Shown here one piece after another: positions 44,403 through 52,963 of a stretch of DNA of 64,000 nucleotides. The notes under the pieces were generated by a model that saw only the letters and a list, made by a program, of their open reading frames with translations, was not told where the DNA came from and made no database searches. A program made the position numbers and the translations under genes. The stretch comes from Leptolyngbya boryana PCC 6306 (GTDB taxonomy: Bacteria; Cyanobacteriota; Cyanobacteriia; Leptolyngbyales; Leptolyngbyaceae). Location of the stretch: the NCBI RefSeq assembly GCF_000353285.1, contig NZ_KB731324.1, forward strand, positions 5,412,577 to 5,476,576, in the 5' to 3' direction. Position 1 is the stretch's first letter. Every line of letters begins with the position of its first letter.

Positions 44403-45890
44403 TTACCATTGAGATGCGATCGCGCTTGCCAGTAAACCACTGAGCAAAATGATGCTGAACACCTTGAGAATTTTGCTGCTCGATTGCTCCTGACTCCAAA
44501 TCTCTTGATAAGACAATTCCTGATTCTGAAGCTGAAAGAATGCTGGAGGACTCATACCAGGAAGGAACCGACTGAGACCAAAATGGAGAAAAAACCGCAT
44601 CATCCACAATCGCGCCTGCAAGCGATTCTGATTGTATTGCCAAGGGGCTGCGGTCTGAGCTAGTCGAACGACTGCCTGGACATCCATGGCTCGAATCGCC
44701 TCATACCGTGGAAGTGCCTGTAATAGATCATTTTGGCTTTGACACAGGATGTCATTTAAAACAGACACATCTTCTAATGCTGCATTCACACCTTGTCCGA
44801 TATCCGGGGGAAAACAATGAATGGCATCTCCTAACAGCACGATGCCAGCCTGAATCGTTTCTGATGGTTCTTGCTTCAAGAGATAGTGTAATCCAGGGCA
44901 GAATTGAGGCATTGGAAAAACGCCACCGTTACTTTTAGCAAATCGATCAGCTTCTTCGATCGAGATCATTTGACGAATGGGCAGTTGTGGGAAGTCTTGC
45001 TCGAAAAACTGGAGGACTTGCTCACCCGTTTTCAAGCTCCAGATTTGATGATCTGGATGGGTGATGATATTGACGGTGCGCGGCGCGGTGTCATCTTTGA
45101 GGGGCAAAAGACCGAGCGTGAGAAACTGAGTGCGACTCCGCCATATTCCCCGAATGGCATAAGCTCTTGTAGAAACAGCCTGGTCTTGATGTTGAGCATC
45201 AAGCGGAAAGTTTGGAGGTAGACTCAATACTTTGTAGCGCAATCCAGAACTCGGAGAAGGAAATCGCTGCATCTCAAATCGATCCGTGCGATCCCACTGC
45301 TTCAATGTCGTGCGAACAATCGATTGGATTCCATCACAGCCAACTAACAGAAATGGTTCAAATCGCTCAATCTCATGGTTCGATTTCTGAGCGACTACTT
45401 CCAGCGTTTTGATGCCTTCCTCTGTGCTGATTTGATTAATCGCTGTGCATTGAGTGTCGAAGTGAACCGTAATGCGGTCTTGCCAGTTGCGTTCGATTTC
45501 TTCGTAGAGCAATTGGACAAAGACTCTTCGAGGAATCCAATACGCTATTTTTCGGTTGGAATTGACGATCGGTAATTTTGAGGTTTTGCGCTTACCGTTG
45601 GGCTGAATGCGGGTGATGTAGAACGCTGTAGTGGGAACACCGATTTTAGGTAACTGTTCAGTCAGTCCAAGTAAGTCTGTTAATTTTTGACCTCGACCAT
45701 CAATGAGGTAGTTAAAGGACTTATCTGGCTCGTAGTAGTCGGCAGCCGTGCGCTTTTCTAGCACGGTAATATTTGTCCATCCTCGGTGTGCCAACATGAG
45801 TGCTGTCGCGAGTCCTGCGGGACCCCCTCCAATAATTAAGGCATTGGTGTGAGAAAGAACGAGTTCGCTTGGCGTAGGTTGAATCAACAT
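44403..45890 (-). CDS. FAD-dependent monooxygenase with C-terminal membrane anchor
   Basis: A 495-residue class A flavin monooxygenase of the kynurenine 3-monooxygenase-like branch. The Rossmann dinucleotide motif is ALIIGGGPAGLATALMLAHR, the middle DG motif is LLVGCDGIQSIVR, and the FAD-ribityl motif is LLGDAIHCFPPDIGQGVNAA. The C-terminus has a hydrophobic tail (LKVFSIILLSGLLASAIA), a possible membrane anchor as in KMO. I choose MLIQPTPSELV at 45890; an in-frame ATG 11 codons upstream is less likely. The substrate is unknown, and no tryptophan-degradation gene is nearby. Confidence 0.88.
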   Translation of the reverse strand: MLIQPTPSELVLSHTNALIIGGGPAGLATALMLAHRGWTNITVLEKRTAADYYEPDKSFNYLIDGRGQKLTDLLGLTEQLPKIGVPTTAFYITRIQPNGKRKTSKLPIVNSNRKIAYWIPRRVFVQLLYEEIERNWQDRITVHFDTQCTAINQISTEEGIKTLEVVAQKSNHEIERFEPFLLVGCDGIQSIVRTTLKQWDRTDRFEMQRFPSPSSGLRYKVLSLPPNFPLDAQHQDQAVSTRAYAIRGIWRSRTQFLTLGLLPLKDDTAPRTVNIITHPDHQIWSLKTGEQVLQFFEQDFPQLPIRQMISIEEADRFAKSNGGVFPMPQFCPGLHYLLKQEPSETIQAGIVLLGDAIHCFPPDIGQGVNAALEDVSVLNDILCQSQNDLLQALPRYEAIRAMDVQAVVRLAQTAAPWQYNQNRLQARLWMMRFFLHFGLSRFLPGMSPPAFFQLQNQELSYQEIWSQEQSSSKILKVFSIILLSGLLASAIASQW

Positions 45891-46066
45891 AGAGCGTGTA
45901 GAACAAGTGCGCTTAGCTCTCATAACGATATCGCACTCAAAAAAACTAGAGCAGCAAAGCTCGATGGATCGTCTTTAGAAAAGATGAGTGCGGCAAGGAA
46001 GGGAGCAAATTCGTTAGAAATTTGCTTTGTTATGACTTGCTTCAGCAGGCGTTGCCGCCCTAGTTT

Positions 46067-46612
46067 TTGATGGATATGCTGAGTTCAATCACCAATGTCA
46101 GGCAGTTCATGAATCAGTCGTCCTGTTTTCCTGCGGTTGAAACACCTTCTAGTGATGCGATATTTTCTCCTTGTCAAAGATATCGCTATGTTCTTTGGCG
46201 AAGGTGGGCGAACGATTGGAGTTCTAATTACGCCATGTTTGTTGGCTTGAATCCATCTACGGCAGATGAAACACAGGATGATCCTACAATTCGCCGTTGC
46301 ATCAAATTTGCGAAAGATTGGGGGTATTCGGGTCTTTGTATGACAAATTTGTTTGCGTATCGAGCAACAAACCCAAAAGATATGATTGCCTCAGTCGATC
46401 CAATCGGTTCAGACAATGACAAGTATTTACTGGAGTATTCGGCAAGGGCAAGGATTGTTGTGGCTGTCTGGGGCAATCATGGAACTCATCACGATCGACA
46501 TCTTGACGTTAAAAAGATGCTTCCAAATCTTTATTGCTTAAGGCGAACTAAGCGAGGAATGCCTTGGCATCCACTGTACCTTCCACAAACACTCCACCCA
46601 ATTCAGTTTTGA
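46067..46612 (+). CDS. DUF1643 domain-containing protein
   Basis: A 181-residue protein. The DUF1643 core covers residues 35-175: CQRYRYVLWRRW, YAMFVGLNPSTADETQDDPT, RRCIKFAKDWGYSGLCMTNL, VVAVWGNHG and a C-terminal LYCLRRTKRGMPWHPLYLP. The family is widespread in bacteria and phages and is of unknown function. The true start may be the internal ATG at 46109 (MNQSSCFPAV). It is divergent from the monooxygenase gene. An IS21 copy begins 8 bp after its stop codon but does not damage it. Confidence 0.85.
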   Translation: MMDMLSSITNVRQFMNQSSCFPAVETPSSDAIFSPCQRYRYVLWRRWANDWSSNYAMFVGLNPSTADETQDDPTIRRCIKFAKDWGYSGLCMTNLFAYRATNPKDMIASVDPIGSDNDKYLLEYSARARIVVAVWGNHGTHHDRHLDVKKMLPNLYCLRRTKRGMPWHPLYLPQTLHPIQF

Positions 46613-46686
46613 TAGTGTGTGTGGATTCCGGAAACTATGGCAGTTGAAAGGAGAAAAGATTCCGGAAATTATGGCAGTCCATTTAC

Positions 46687-47517
46687 TTATGCAATAGTAG
46701 GTTGAGAGTTGTCAAGGCTTTTGTCAGTACTATCAGTTTTTTTAGCTTTAGTGGTTGGTGCAGCATCAGGTAGATCGAGGTCAAGTTTACGCCCTTTCAA
46801 GCGATAGGAGGGACCAGAAAGCTTGAGATAGTCGCCATGATGGAGAGTGCGGTCGATGATGGCTCTGGCGAGTTCTTCATCATGCAAAACTCTTCCCCAT
46901 TGAGCTAAAGGTTTATTGGTGGTGAACAAGGTGGGCTTACCTTGATGATAACGATGGTCTACAAGCTGAAACAAGACATCAGCCGCTCCTGCTCCATAGC
47001 CCAAGTAACCCATCTCATCAATGACCAGCACATGGGGCTGAAGGTAAGGTTTGAGAGCCGCATTGCGGTCAGGAGCAATCCGCAACTCGTTGATCAAGGT
47101 AGCAGCAGTGGCAAATCGAGCAATGAAGCCATTTTGAATGGCTTTGTAAGCAATGGCAATGCAGAGATGTGTTTTTCCAGTTCCGGGTGGACCTTCTAAA
47201 ATCAAGCAACGATGTTCACTGACTAATTCAGGACCGAGAAAGCGACCGAGCATTTGCCGCTTGAGGTCACTGCGAAACGTAAAGTCAAAGGTTTCGATGG
47301 TGGCATGAAAGGGGAACTTCGCACGAGCGATTAAATTGGCAATCCGACCTTCCGTGCGTTGAGCAATTTCTTCACTCAAGAGGCGTTCTAGAAAGGCAGT
47401 ATAAGACCACTGCTCCCGTTCAGCTGTCGGGATCAATTCGTCAAGAATGCGATGGATGGCATTTAGCCCCAATCGTTTACACAAAATATCTAAGGTCATT
47501 GGCTTGTGTTTATCCAT
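46687..47517 (-). CDS. istB: IstB-like AAA+ ATPase of IS21
   Basis: A 276-residue helper ATPase that loads IstA transposase onto target DNA. The Walker A motif is LILEGPPGTGKTHLCIA, Walker B is HVLVIDEMGYLGYG, and sensor 1 is TLFTTNKPLAQWG. The N-terminus is the IS21-type helical domain (LSEEIAQRTEGRIANLIARA). The C-terminus has LHHGDYLKLSGPSYRLKGR, typical of the family, and then a Lys/Thr tail. It lies 82 bp downstream of istA on the same strand. Confidence 0.94.
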   Translation of the reverse strand: MDKHKPMTLDILCKRLGLNAIHRILDELIPTAEREQWSYTAFLERLLSEEIAQRTEGRIANLIARAKFPFHATIETFDFTFRSDLKRQMLGRFLGPELVSEHRCLILEGPPGTGKTHLCIAIAYKAIQNGFIARFATAATLINELRIAPDRNAALKPYLQPHVLVIDEMGYLGYGAGAADVLFQLVDHRYHQGKPTLFTTNKPLAQWGRVLHDEELARAIIDRTLHHGDYLKLSGPSYRLKGRKLDLDLPDAAPTTKAKKTDSTDKSLDNSQPTIA

Positions 47518-47599
47518 GCTAGAGAACGATGAATCAGGCTAAAAAGCTTGACTCCGTTTTGATTGAGCAGAGCAGCGACCCATGAGCGGAAATCAGCCA

Positions 47600-49045
47600 T
47601 CAAGCCTGATGGAGAAGCGATAAGAGATCGCAAACTGAAGCGCTTTCCTGAACTATCGCAATCAAGTACTCAGCGCCGAAGCATCGTTGTTCTGTAGCTA
47701 ATGCAATCGCCGCTAATAAATCGACTCGCCCAATACACTGGTAGAGATCGTAAATCTGCTCAATGTCCTTCTCCCAACCTTGGGGGCGACGATGCACTAG
47801 CTCTGTGAAGTACGGTTCTACACTGGGGTCAAGGTCTAGTAGTAATTGACGTTGAGCATACGGCTTCCCGCGACGGAATCGAAATAGCTCTTGAGCATGG
47901 TCAAATTGTACACTGCTTTTGCCATTGTCTGGCATCCTCGGATGCTCGCACAGCTTGCGTTCTCCCAAGTAGATCACTATCGACGATTGTTGAAGATGCA
48001 ACGTTACCGTCTGTCCAATCGTCTCGGCTGGAACAGAGTATTCAATCCCACGATAATGCACCCGTGCGGTCGGTCGAACGACCACACTCACTTTGAATGC
48101 ATAAGTGTCAGCCGAATGCCCGCAGGGTTTGAGGGATTCTCTCACTAACCGAGCTTGTGGGATTTCTCCAGTTGCATCACAGACTCGCTCAGTGTTGACG
48201 TGCTCAACCCAGCTCCGTAACTGAGCTTCGAGGTCGGCGCGATCTACAAAGTTGCGCCCGCAAAAGAAGTTACTTTTGACAAACCCCACTAAGTTCTCCA
48301 CGGACCCTTTTTGCTGCGGTCGGTAGGGATAGCAAGCCAGGGGAATAAAGCCACAGTCCATCGCAAGTTGCCCAAATCGTTGCGTCCAGTTGACCCGGAT
48401 TGTGCCATCATCGAGTACCTCGCGCGACTGTACGACCGTACTCATGTTGTCAAACACGCTCATCAGTGGCACTCCACCGAAATGAGCATAGGCTCGTAGT
48501 AAGCTTCGGACGACGGTTTCTTGCTGCTCGTTATCAACCACTTGCACATCCACAAATCGCGAGTACTTCAATCGGGAAACAAAGAAGCGCACCACCGCTT
48601 GAGTCCCATCGCTATAGGTCACTCGTCGTTGTCCAAAGTCATGCTGGGAAAACTCCCCAGGTAGCCCCTCAAAGCGGACGATGGGAATCGGGGTCTCAGT
48701 CGGTCGTAACCGTCGCACCATTTCGTACACCGCACTCTTGCCACCCTTGTAGCCTTTCTGCCGCAGTCGGGCTAAGACTTCGGTGCCCTTCATTTCCCCA
48801 TCTTCAGGCTTACGTGATTCTGCTAACCATTGGGCGATCTCTGCTTCAAATTCATCGACCCCGCTCGGTCTTCCCACCTTTCGGCTTTTCCGGAATTCCT
48901 CTTCGTCTACATCTTCAACTTCTGGCTCGTGTTGAATCCGATGAATTGTTCGCTCACTGGCTCCGGTGAGTTTGCTCACTTCTGCCACTGGCAGCTTTGC
49001 TTGCCGTAATTTCTGAACCATATAGCGCTCCAGGGGGCTGTACAT
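47600..49045 (-). CDS. istA: IstA transposase of IS21
   Basis: A 481-residue DDE transposase. An N-terminal helix-turn-helix (KLPVAEVSKLTGASERTIHR) and a second helical region (GTEVLARLRQKGYKGGKSAV) bind the ends. The catalytic core has EFSQHDFGQ (first Asp), MSVFDNMSTVV (second Asp) and PYRPQQKGSVENLVGFVK (Glu). The C-terminal beta-barrel region (VHYRGIEYSVPAETIGQTVT) is also present. It appears complete and potentially active. Confidence 0.94.
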   Translation of the reverse strand: MYSPLERYMVQKLRQAKLPVAEVSKLTGASERTIHRIQHEPEVEDVDEEEFRKSRKVGRPSGVDEFEAEIAQWLAESRKPEDGEMKGTEVLARLRQKGYKGGKSAVYEMVRRLRPTETPIPIVRFEGLPGEFSQHDFGQRRVTYSDGTQAVVRFFVSRLKYSRFVDVQVVDNEQQETVVRSLLRAYAHFGGVPLMSVFDNMSTVVQSREVLDDGTIRVNWTQRFGQLAMDCGFIPLACYPYRPQQKGSVENLVGFVKSNFFCGRNFVDRADLEAQLRSWVEHVNTERVCDATGEIPQARLVRESLKPCGHSADTYAFKVSVVVRPTARVHYRGIEYSVPAETIGQTVTLHLQQSSIVIYLGERKLCEHPRMPDNGKSSVQFDHAQELFRFRRGKPYAQRQLLLDLDPSVEPYFTELVHRRPQGWEKDIEQIYDLYQCIGRVDLLAAIALATEQRCFGAEYLIAIVQESASVCDLLSLLHQA

Positions 49046-49240
49046 CTGAGTTTTTCAAGGAGATCACATTCCCCTTCTTCTGGGTTTTTGCGATCGTCCC
49101 TGAGGAGAAACTCATCTGCCATAATTTCCGGAATTCCCTCTGCCATAATTTCCGGAATCCACAGTGTGGGTTTCACATGCAAGCCGATAACCTTTTAGCC
49201 CTGTAGATCTAAAACATTCCCAACTTCTGTATGATGAGCG

Positions 49241-49294
49241 TGTCTCGAATGAGACACAGATTAAGTCTCATATAGCGTCTTAAATGAGAAAAAG
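49241..49294. repeat. GTCTC/GAGAC repeat cluster 3
   Basis: The inverted pair TGTCTC-GAAT-GAGACA (49241-49256) is followed by TTAAGTCTCATA, then GTCTTAAATGAGAAAAAG. The second block matches 42213-42246 at about 29 of 34 positions. It lies just beyond the stop codon of the SH3-like protein gene. Confidence 0.6.
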
Positions 49295-49296
49295 TA

Positions 49297-49719
49297 TTAT
49301 TGGTGAGAAGAGTAAGGTTGGATATAGCGGCGATTTGCTCTGACGTAGCATTTGTAATTTTGTCCAGATGCGCTTCTAACTCGCATCCAGGGATTGCCGT
49401 TTTTGTCTTTTGCATTGAGGAGAACTTCGTCTGCGCCGCCACGACCGACATCGGCTTGCAGTAATTCTGAGCGTTTGAACTGTCGGATAATCCGAGACTT
49501 TGCATCTGCATTGCTGCGACAGTTTAAGTATGAGACTGTCACTTGCCAGAGTGAGCCGCGCATCAGAGGAGATTGGACTGTGCCTTTGACTGGGGCTTCA
49601 TTGCTGAAATAGTTACCTTGCCGATCGGGGTTGGAGTTGTACGGCTCGGAAAGGGTTGGAGTTGCAATCGTGATGGTAATGATTGTGAGAGTCAAAATAA
49701 TGGAGTGTGGTTGTTTCAT
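49297..49719 (-). CDS. Exported SH3-like domain protein
   Basis: A 140-residue protein with an N-terminal signal peptide (HSIILTLTIITITIATPTLS). The C-terminal half resembles a bacterial SH3 fold with a Cys pair: VSYLNCRSNADAKSRIIRQF, WMRVRSASGQNYKCYVRANR and a final RYIQPY. Such domains bind cell-wall peptides or proteins outside the cell. The family assignment rests on the pattern CRS-rxxS-IIrxf and a final W-V-strand, so it is moderate. GTCTC-type repeat clusters lie on both sides (49241-49294 and 49751-49792). Confidence 0.65.
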   Translation of the reverse strand: MKQPHSIILTLTIITITIATPTLSEPYNSNPDRQGNYFSNEAPVKGTVQSPLMRGSLWQVTVSYLNCRSNADAKSRIIRQFKRSELLQADVGRGGADEVLLNAKDKNGNPWMRVRSASGQNYKCYVRANRRYIQPYSSHQ

Positions 49720-49750
49720 TGGCTTCCGCGATCGAATTTACAGTTTCAAA

Positions 49751-49792
49751 TAAGACTTAATTTAGGACTCATTATAAGTCTCATATAAGACT
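49751..49792. repeat. GTCTC/GAGAC repeat cluster 4
   Basis: TAAGACTTAA (49751-49760), GGACTCATTATAAGTCTCAT and ATAAGACT occur within 42 bp. The core is the imperfect inverted repeat AGTCTCATATAAGACT. It lies in the promoter region of the SH3-like gene, 50 bp from the IS4 insertion. Confidence 0.5.
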
Positions 49793-49843
49793 AAAGAGGC
49801 GATTTACTGAAGAGATCGACGGGTATAATCAGGTCAAATTTGG

Positions 49844-51114
49844 CTTAAGGGGTGACGACACGACTGAACGGTAGAAAGGATGCCGGATAGCAGCATTGAG
49901 AGACAGAAAAAATGAGGTGATTCCACTTGTTTCACCCCATCAATCTAAAAGATGTTGCCCTCATTCTATCAAACCTGTTTACAATCGCAATTAACGGAAG
50001 CGCAATTTGTGACGCTAGAAATCTTGGTCGAACTGTTGCAAAAAGAGCGAAGAATTACGATTGAACGGATAGCGACCCTGTTTCCGCAACCGATTCTATT
50101 TGAGAGCAGACGGCGGAATATTCAGCGATTCTTGAGTCTGCCGCAACTGACTCCACAAGCGATCTGGTTTCCGATTGTCAAGCAGTGGATCAAACGACAT
50201 TACTCAGGTAGAACTCCGCTTCACCTGGTGGTTGACCGGACGCAATGGCAAAACCATAACTTGATCATGGTGAGTCTTGTATACCAGAAGCGGGCAATCC
50301 CATTGCACTGGATGTGGCTGAACAAGCAAGGACAGAGTTCGCTGGCTGAACAACGAAAAGTGTTATGTCCGGTATTTCATCTGTTGAAAAAGTATCGCTT
50401 CATTTTGCTCGGAGACCGTGAGTTTCACAGTATCGAGCTTGCTGCTTGGTGTGTGGAAAAACAAGTCAAATTCGTGTTCCGTTTACCGAAAAGTACGACC
50501 ATCAAACCGAATGACAGCGATGCGTTTACTCGCCTCGACGATTTGCCACAAACGCCCGGAATCACTGAGCAATATCTGCACATTCAAGTCACGCAAAATC
50601 GCGGGTTCGGCAAGCATAATTTAGTCTTGCGCCAAAAACGCGCCTACCGTCAATCGAATTCTGATGCTTGGTATCTGCTGACCAATCTCGTCGGTGCCGA
50701 ACAAACTCTGAAAGCTTACTCTAATCGCTTCTCCATTGAGCCGCTGTTCAAAGACTACAAATCCGGTGGCTATCATCTCGAAGATTGCCATGCCGATTCA
50801 CGCCGATTCAATGCACTACTGGTTCTGATTGCCATTGCTTATTCGCTCTCAACGCTTCAGGGACGACGCATTCGCCAAAAGCAAGTGCAATGCTACGTCG
50901 GTCGAGTCAAGGAGCCGAAGCGAACCCGAAACCGACATAGCAATTTCTGGATTGGCTTGTATGGCAGGTTGTGGATTGAACCCTTGCAATTGTGGTCAAC
51001 TCTGGCGACCAAGTTGATGGCACTCAAGCCGCAAAAACGTCCCTTTTTTCAGCGAGGTCTCAATGCCATTTCCTTGATCCAGTCTGCTCTCTAGCTTCGT
51101 TGTCACCCCTTGAG
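49844..51114 (+). mobile_element. IS4 family insertion sequence (1271 bp)
   Basis: The left end is CTTAAGGGGTGACGAC, and the complement of the right end is CTCAAGGGGTGACAAC (14 of 16 match). The 9-bp target duplication CAAATTTGG is at 49835-49843 and 51115-51123. A single intact transposase gene fills the interior. Confidence 0.93.
49952..51094 (+). CDS. IS4 family transposase
   Basis: A 380-residue DDE transposase. The N-terminal helical region (LEILVELLQKERRITIERIA, SRRRNIQRFLSLPQLT) binds DNA. The catalytic Asps are in HLVVDRTQWQNHN and FILLGDREFHSIELAAWC. The YREK-type signature holds the Glu in SNRFSIEPLFKDYKSGGYHL. A Lys/Arg-rich C-terminus completes it. The frame is uninterrupted, and the ATG lies 108 bp inside the left end. 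It may be active. Confidence 0.93.
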   Translation: MLPSFYQTCLQSQLTEAQFVTLEILVELLQKERRITIERIATLFPQPILFESRRRNIQRFLSLPQLTPQAIWFPIVKQWIKRHYSGRTPLHLVVDRTQWQNHNLIMVSLVYQKRAIPLHWMWLNKQGQSSLAEQRKVLCPVFHLLKKYRFILLGDREFHSIELAAWCVEKQVKFVFRLPKSTTIKPNDSDAFTRLDDLPQTPGITEQYLHIQVTQNRGFGKHNLVLRQKRAYRQSNSDAWYLLTNLVGAEQTLKAYSNRFSIEPLFKDYKSGGYHLEDCHADSRRFNALLVLIAIAYSLSTLQGRRIRQKQVQCYVGRVKEPKRTRNRHSNFWIGLYGRLWIEPLQLWSTLATKLMALKPQKRPFFQRGLNAISLIQSAL

Positions 51115-51254
51115 CAAATTTGGATAAGCGAGCCGCGATCGAGTCGAAAAATAGAGGTGAAAATTTAGTCCATTTTCAGTCCAGTTAATTTTATAGTCCA
51201 AGATTATCGAACTGGAACTCCTGAAAAGTCTGGATTTGAGAAAGTAATTAAAAT

Positions 51255-51287
51255 TTGAACTTCTGCGATAACCGCAGAAGTTCAAAG
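51255..51287 (-). terminator. Terminator of the second Spy-like gene
   Basis: A perfect 14-bp stem TTTGAACTTCTGCG / CGCAGAAGTTCAAA with a 5-base loop. On the minus strand it runs into TTTTAATTAC. It lies about 130 bp beyond the stop codon at 51416. I see nothing else in the region 51124-51415. Confidence 0.8.
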
Positions 51288-51415
51288 GGTTCTCAATCTC
51301 GATCGATGGTTTAGCTTTTTGATTTCCTGACAGCTTCACAACCGATCCAACATTGAAATCAGTCTTGTCTCAGATAGGCTAAGAAAATCAAGCTTCCCTA
51401 TCTTTCCACATTAAT

Positions 51416-51850
51416 CTATTTCCCTTTCATCGCTTTATATCCAGCAATCTCTTCAGCAGTCGGCATAAACAGATCTTTTTTGCTCATAAAAAGCTGCTTC
51501 TTCTGCTCTGGAGTCATCGACGCAAAAATTTCCTTTTTCGGAAGCGTCTTAAAAACACCTGCAAGTTTAGCCTTCTGATCTGGCGTGAGCATTAATGATT
51601 GCATCGCCTTAGGCAGATTCGGCGTTCCTTCTACGATCGCACTCTCAAGCTGCTGTTGCTGCTCTGGAGTCAAAATGCTCTGAAGCTGCGGCAAAATTTG
51701 TGTTTTCAGTTGCTCAATCACATCAACTGGAGCCGCTTCAGCCACAGATAAAATCGGAGGAGCAACCGACAAAGGTGTTGCCTGCACCCTTCCTGCAAAA
51801 CCGAGTAAAACAACTAAACTTGCAAAAACGGACACAAACAATCTTTTCAT
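51416..51850 (-). CDS. Exported LTPEQ-repeat protein (Spy/CpxP-like)
   Basis: A 144-residue exported protein. The start MKRLFVSVFASLVVLLGFAG has AGGAG at a good distance upstream and gives a signal peptide ending near VQATP. Three helix-capping LTPEQ-type motifs follow: ILTPEQQQQLESAI, LTPDQKAKLAGVF and MTPEQKKQLFMSK. They resemble the LTxxQ motifs of Spy/CpxP periplasmic chaperones. The function is inferred only from these motifs and export. The protein is basic and helical throughout and may be related to the Spy-like protein at 25153-25596. A terminator follows. Confidence 0.7.
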   Translation of the reverse strand: MKRLFVSVFASLVVLLGFAGRVQATPLSVAPPILSVAEAAPVDVIEQLKTQILPQLQSILTPEQQQQLESAIVEGTPNLPKAMQSLMLTPDQKAKLAGVFKTLPKKEIFASMTPEQKKQLFMSKKDLFMPTAEEIAGYKAMKGK

Positions 51851-51957
51851 ATCAATCTCCTGCAATGATCCAATACAAACCGCGTGAAATCTGTCTCTGC
51901 GATCGAGGAATTTGACGCTCGATCGCACTACCAACCGTTAGATGTCGGCATCCAACG

Positions 51958-52413
51958 CTAAGAATCAGATTCAGTCACATCAGTAGACTTTTCAGCACCC
52001 TTTGCCTTCTCTGCCTTCGCAGCTTCCTTCGCCTTTTTCGCCTCTGCCTTCGCAGCTTCCTTCGCTTTTTTCGCTTCTGCCTTCGCAGCTTCCTTCACTT
52101 TCTTCTCTTCAGCCTTCGCTGCAGCTTTTGCCTCCTTCGCCGCCTTCTTCGCAGCTTTCTTCTCCGCTTTTGCTGCCTCTTCAGCCGCCTCTTCAGCCGC
52201 CTCTTCAGCGGCTTCAGAATCTACTTCTACACTAGGAGCAGCTTGCACTTCAGACATATCGTCTGCTTTTTGAGCATAATAGCCCTTCGTCTGTTCAAGA
52301 TCAGTCGTTGCACTTGCCGCTTGAGCTGCACTCATCACTCCAAACGAAAGACTAAAAAATAATAAAAATGTAACTGCTACTGCACTCAACCGACGCGCAA
52401 TGTGTTTGAGCAT
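51958..52413 (-). CDS. Exported Ala/Lys/Glu-rich repeat protein
   Basis: A 151-residue protein. MLKHIARRLSAVAVTFLLFF begins a signal peptide ending near AQAAS. After an acidic patch (SEAAEEAAEEAAEEAAKAEK) come KAAKKAAKEAKAAAKAEEKK and then tandem 11-mers of the type EAAKAEAKKAK. The composition predicts a long single charged helix or coiled coil in the periplasm or envelope. The acidic and basic halves are clearly segregated. No catalytic motif is seen, and similarity to eukaryotic histone-like tails is only compositional. Function unknown. The previous gene on this strand lies beyond a large gap. Confidence 0.75.
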   Translation of the reverse strand: MLKHIARRLSAVAVTFLLFFSLSFGVMSAAQAASATTDLEQTKGYYAQKADDMSEVQAAPSVEVDSEAAEEAAEEAAEEAAKAEKKAAKKAAKEAKAAAKAEEKKVKEAAKAEAKKAKEAAKAEAKKAKEAAKAEKAKGAEKSTDVTESDS

Positions 52414-52431
52414 AAAACTCCAAATCTCCAA

Positions 52432-52963
52432 TTTCTAACAAACATCAGCCCGAACAAATCAGAACGCTAACGAATCCGGTCGCACAAAAGGTTTACGGAA
52501 CCAGATTCATCTTTACAAAATTTGCTTCATGCTACGTGAAGCGAATAACGTCCATTTATCACTGTATACCGGATACATTTAAAGACTGCAGCAGAGGCTA
52601 CGATCGAAGGAAAAATTAGAATTACTTAAACAAGTAGAAATTTTCTATATGACACCTAGAGGAGCAAGCCTTTTGGTGTAGACATAAGGCCAACGAATTG
52701 CGCAATTGTGATTTGTTGTGGTTATCGGATGGATGACAAACATTAATCTGCTTTGAGCAGTTCCCCTTTTCAAAAGCCGGAAGTTCGCAACTTAATTCAC
52801 AATCTTGAACTGTCCTTTCTAGAGCATAGTCGGCATAGAAATCCCGTTTCACTTTAATTCATAGAATCGTAAGGTGAGAATTCCTCCTTAAGGTAGATCT
52901 GATTTTTACCCGATTTTTATCGTGTTATGAGACGATCTAAGCCTTGAAGATTACGAACATTCG
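52432..52963. other. Intergenic region between divergent genes
   Basis: About 530 bp separate the divergent repeat-protein and chloride-channel genes. A GTG-started frame at 52622-52852 on the minus strand could encode 76 residues with seven Cys, but nothing supports it. A candidate ribosome site (GGAATTC-type) is not evident. I see no RNA gene or repeat. Confidence 0.4.

Larger units (their letters stand above)
46620..49163 (-). mobile_element. IS21 family insertion sequence (2544 bp)
   Basis: The ends read TGTGGATTCCGGAA at the left and the complement at the right. Each end carries two copies of GATTCCGGAAATTATGGCAG or a close variant (left 46624-46643 and 46658-46677; right 49116-49135 and 49140-49159). 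The 5-bp target duplication GTGTG is at 46615-46619 and 49164-49168. It encodes istA and istB, both apparently intact. Confidence 0.95.

Noticed and set aside
51103-51339. 78-codon minus-strand frame after the IS4 element
   Set aside because: It begins in the terminator region, reads through the IS border and has a composition of AT-rich non-coding DNA.
52622-52852. 76-codon GTG-started frame with seven Cys
   Set aside because: No ribosome site, no family similarity and no conserved Cys spacing. Kept only as a note in the intergenic entry.
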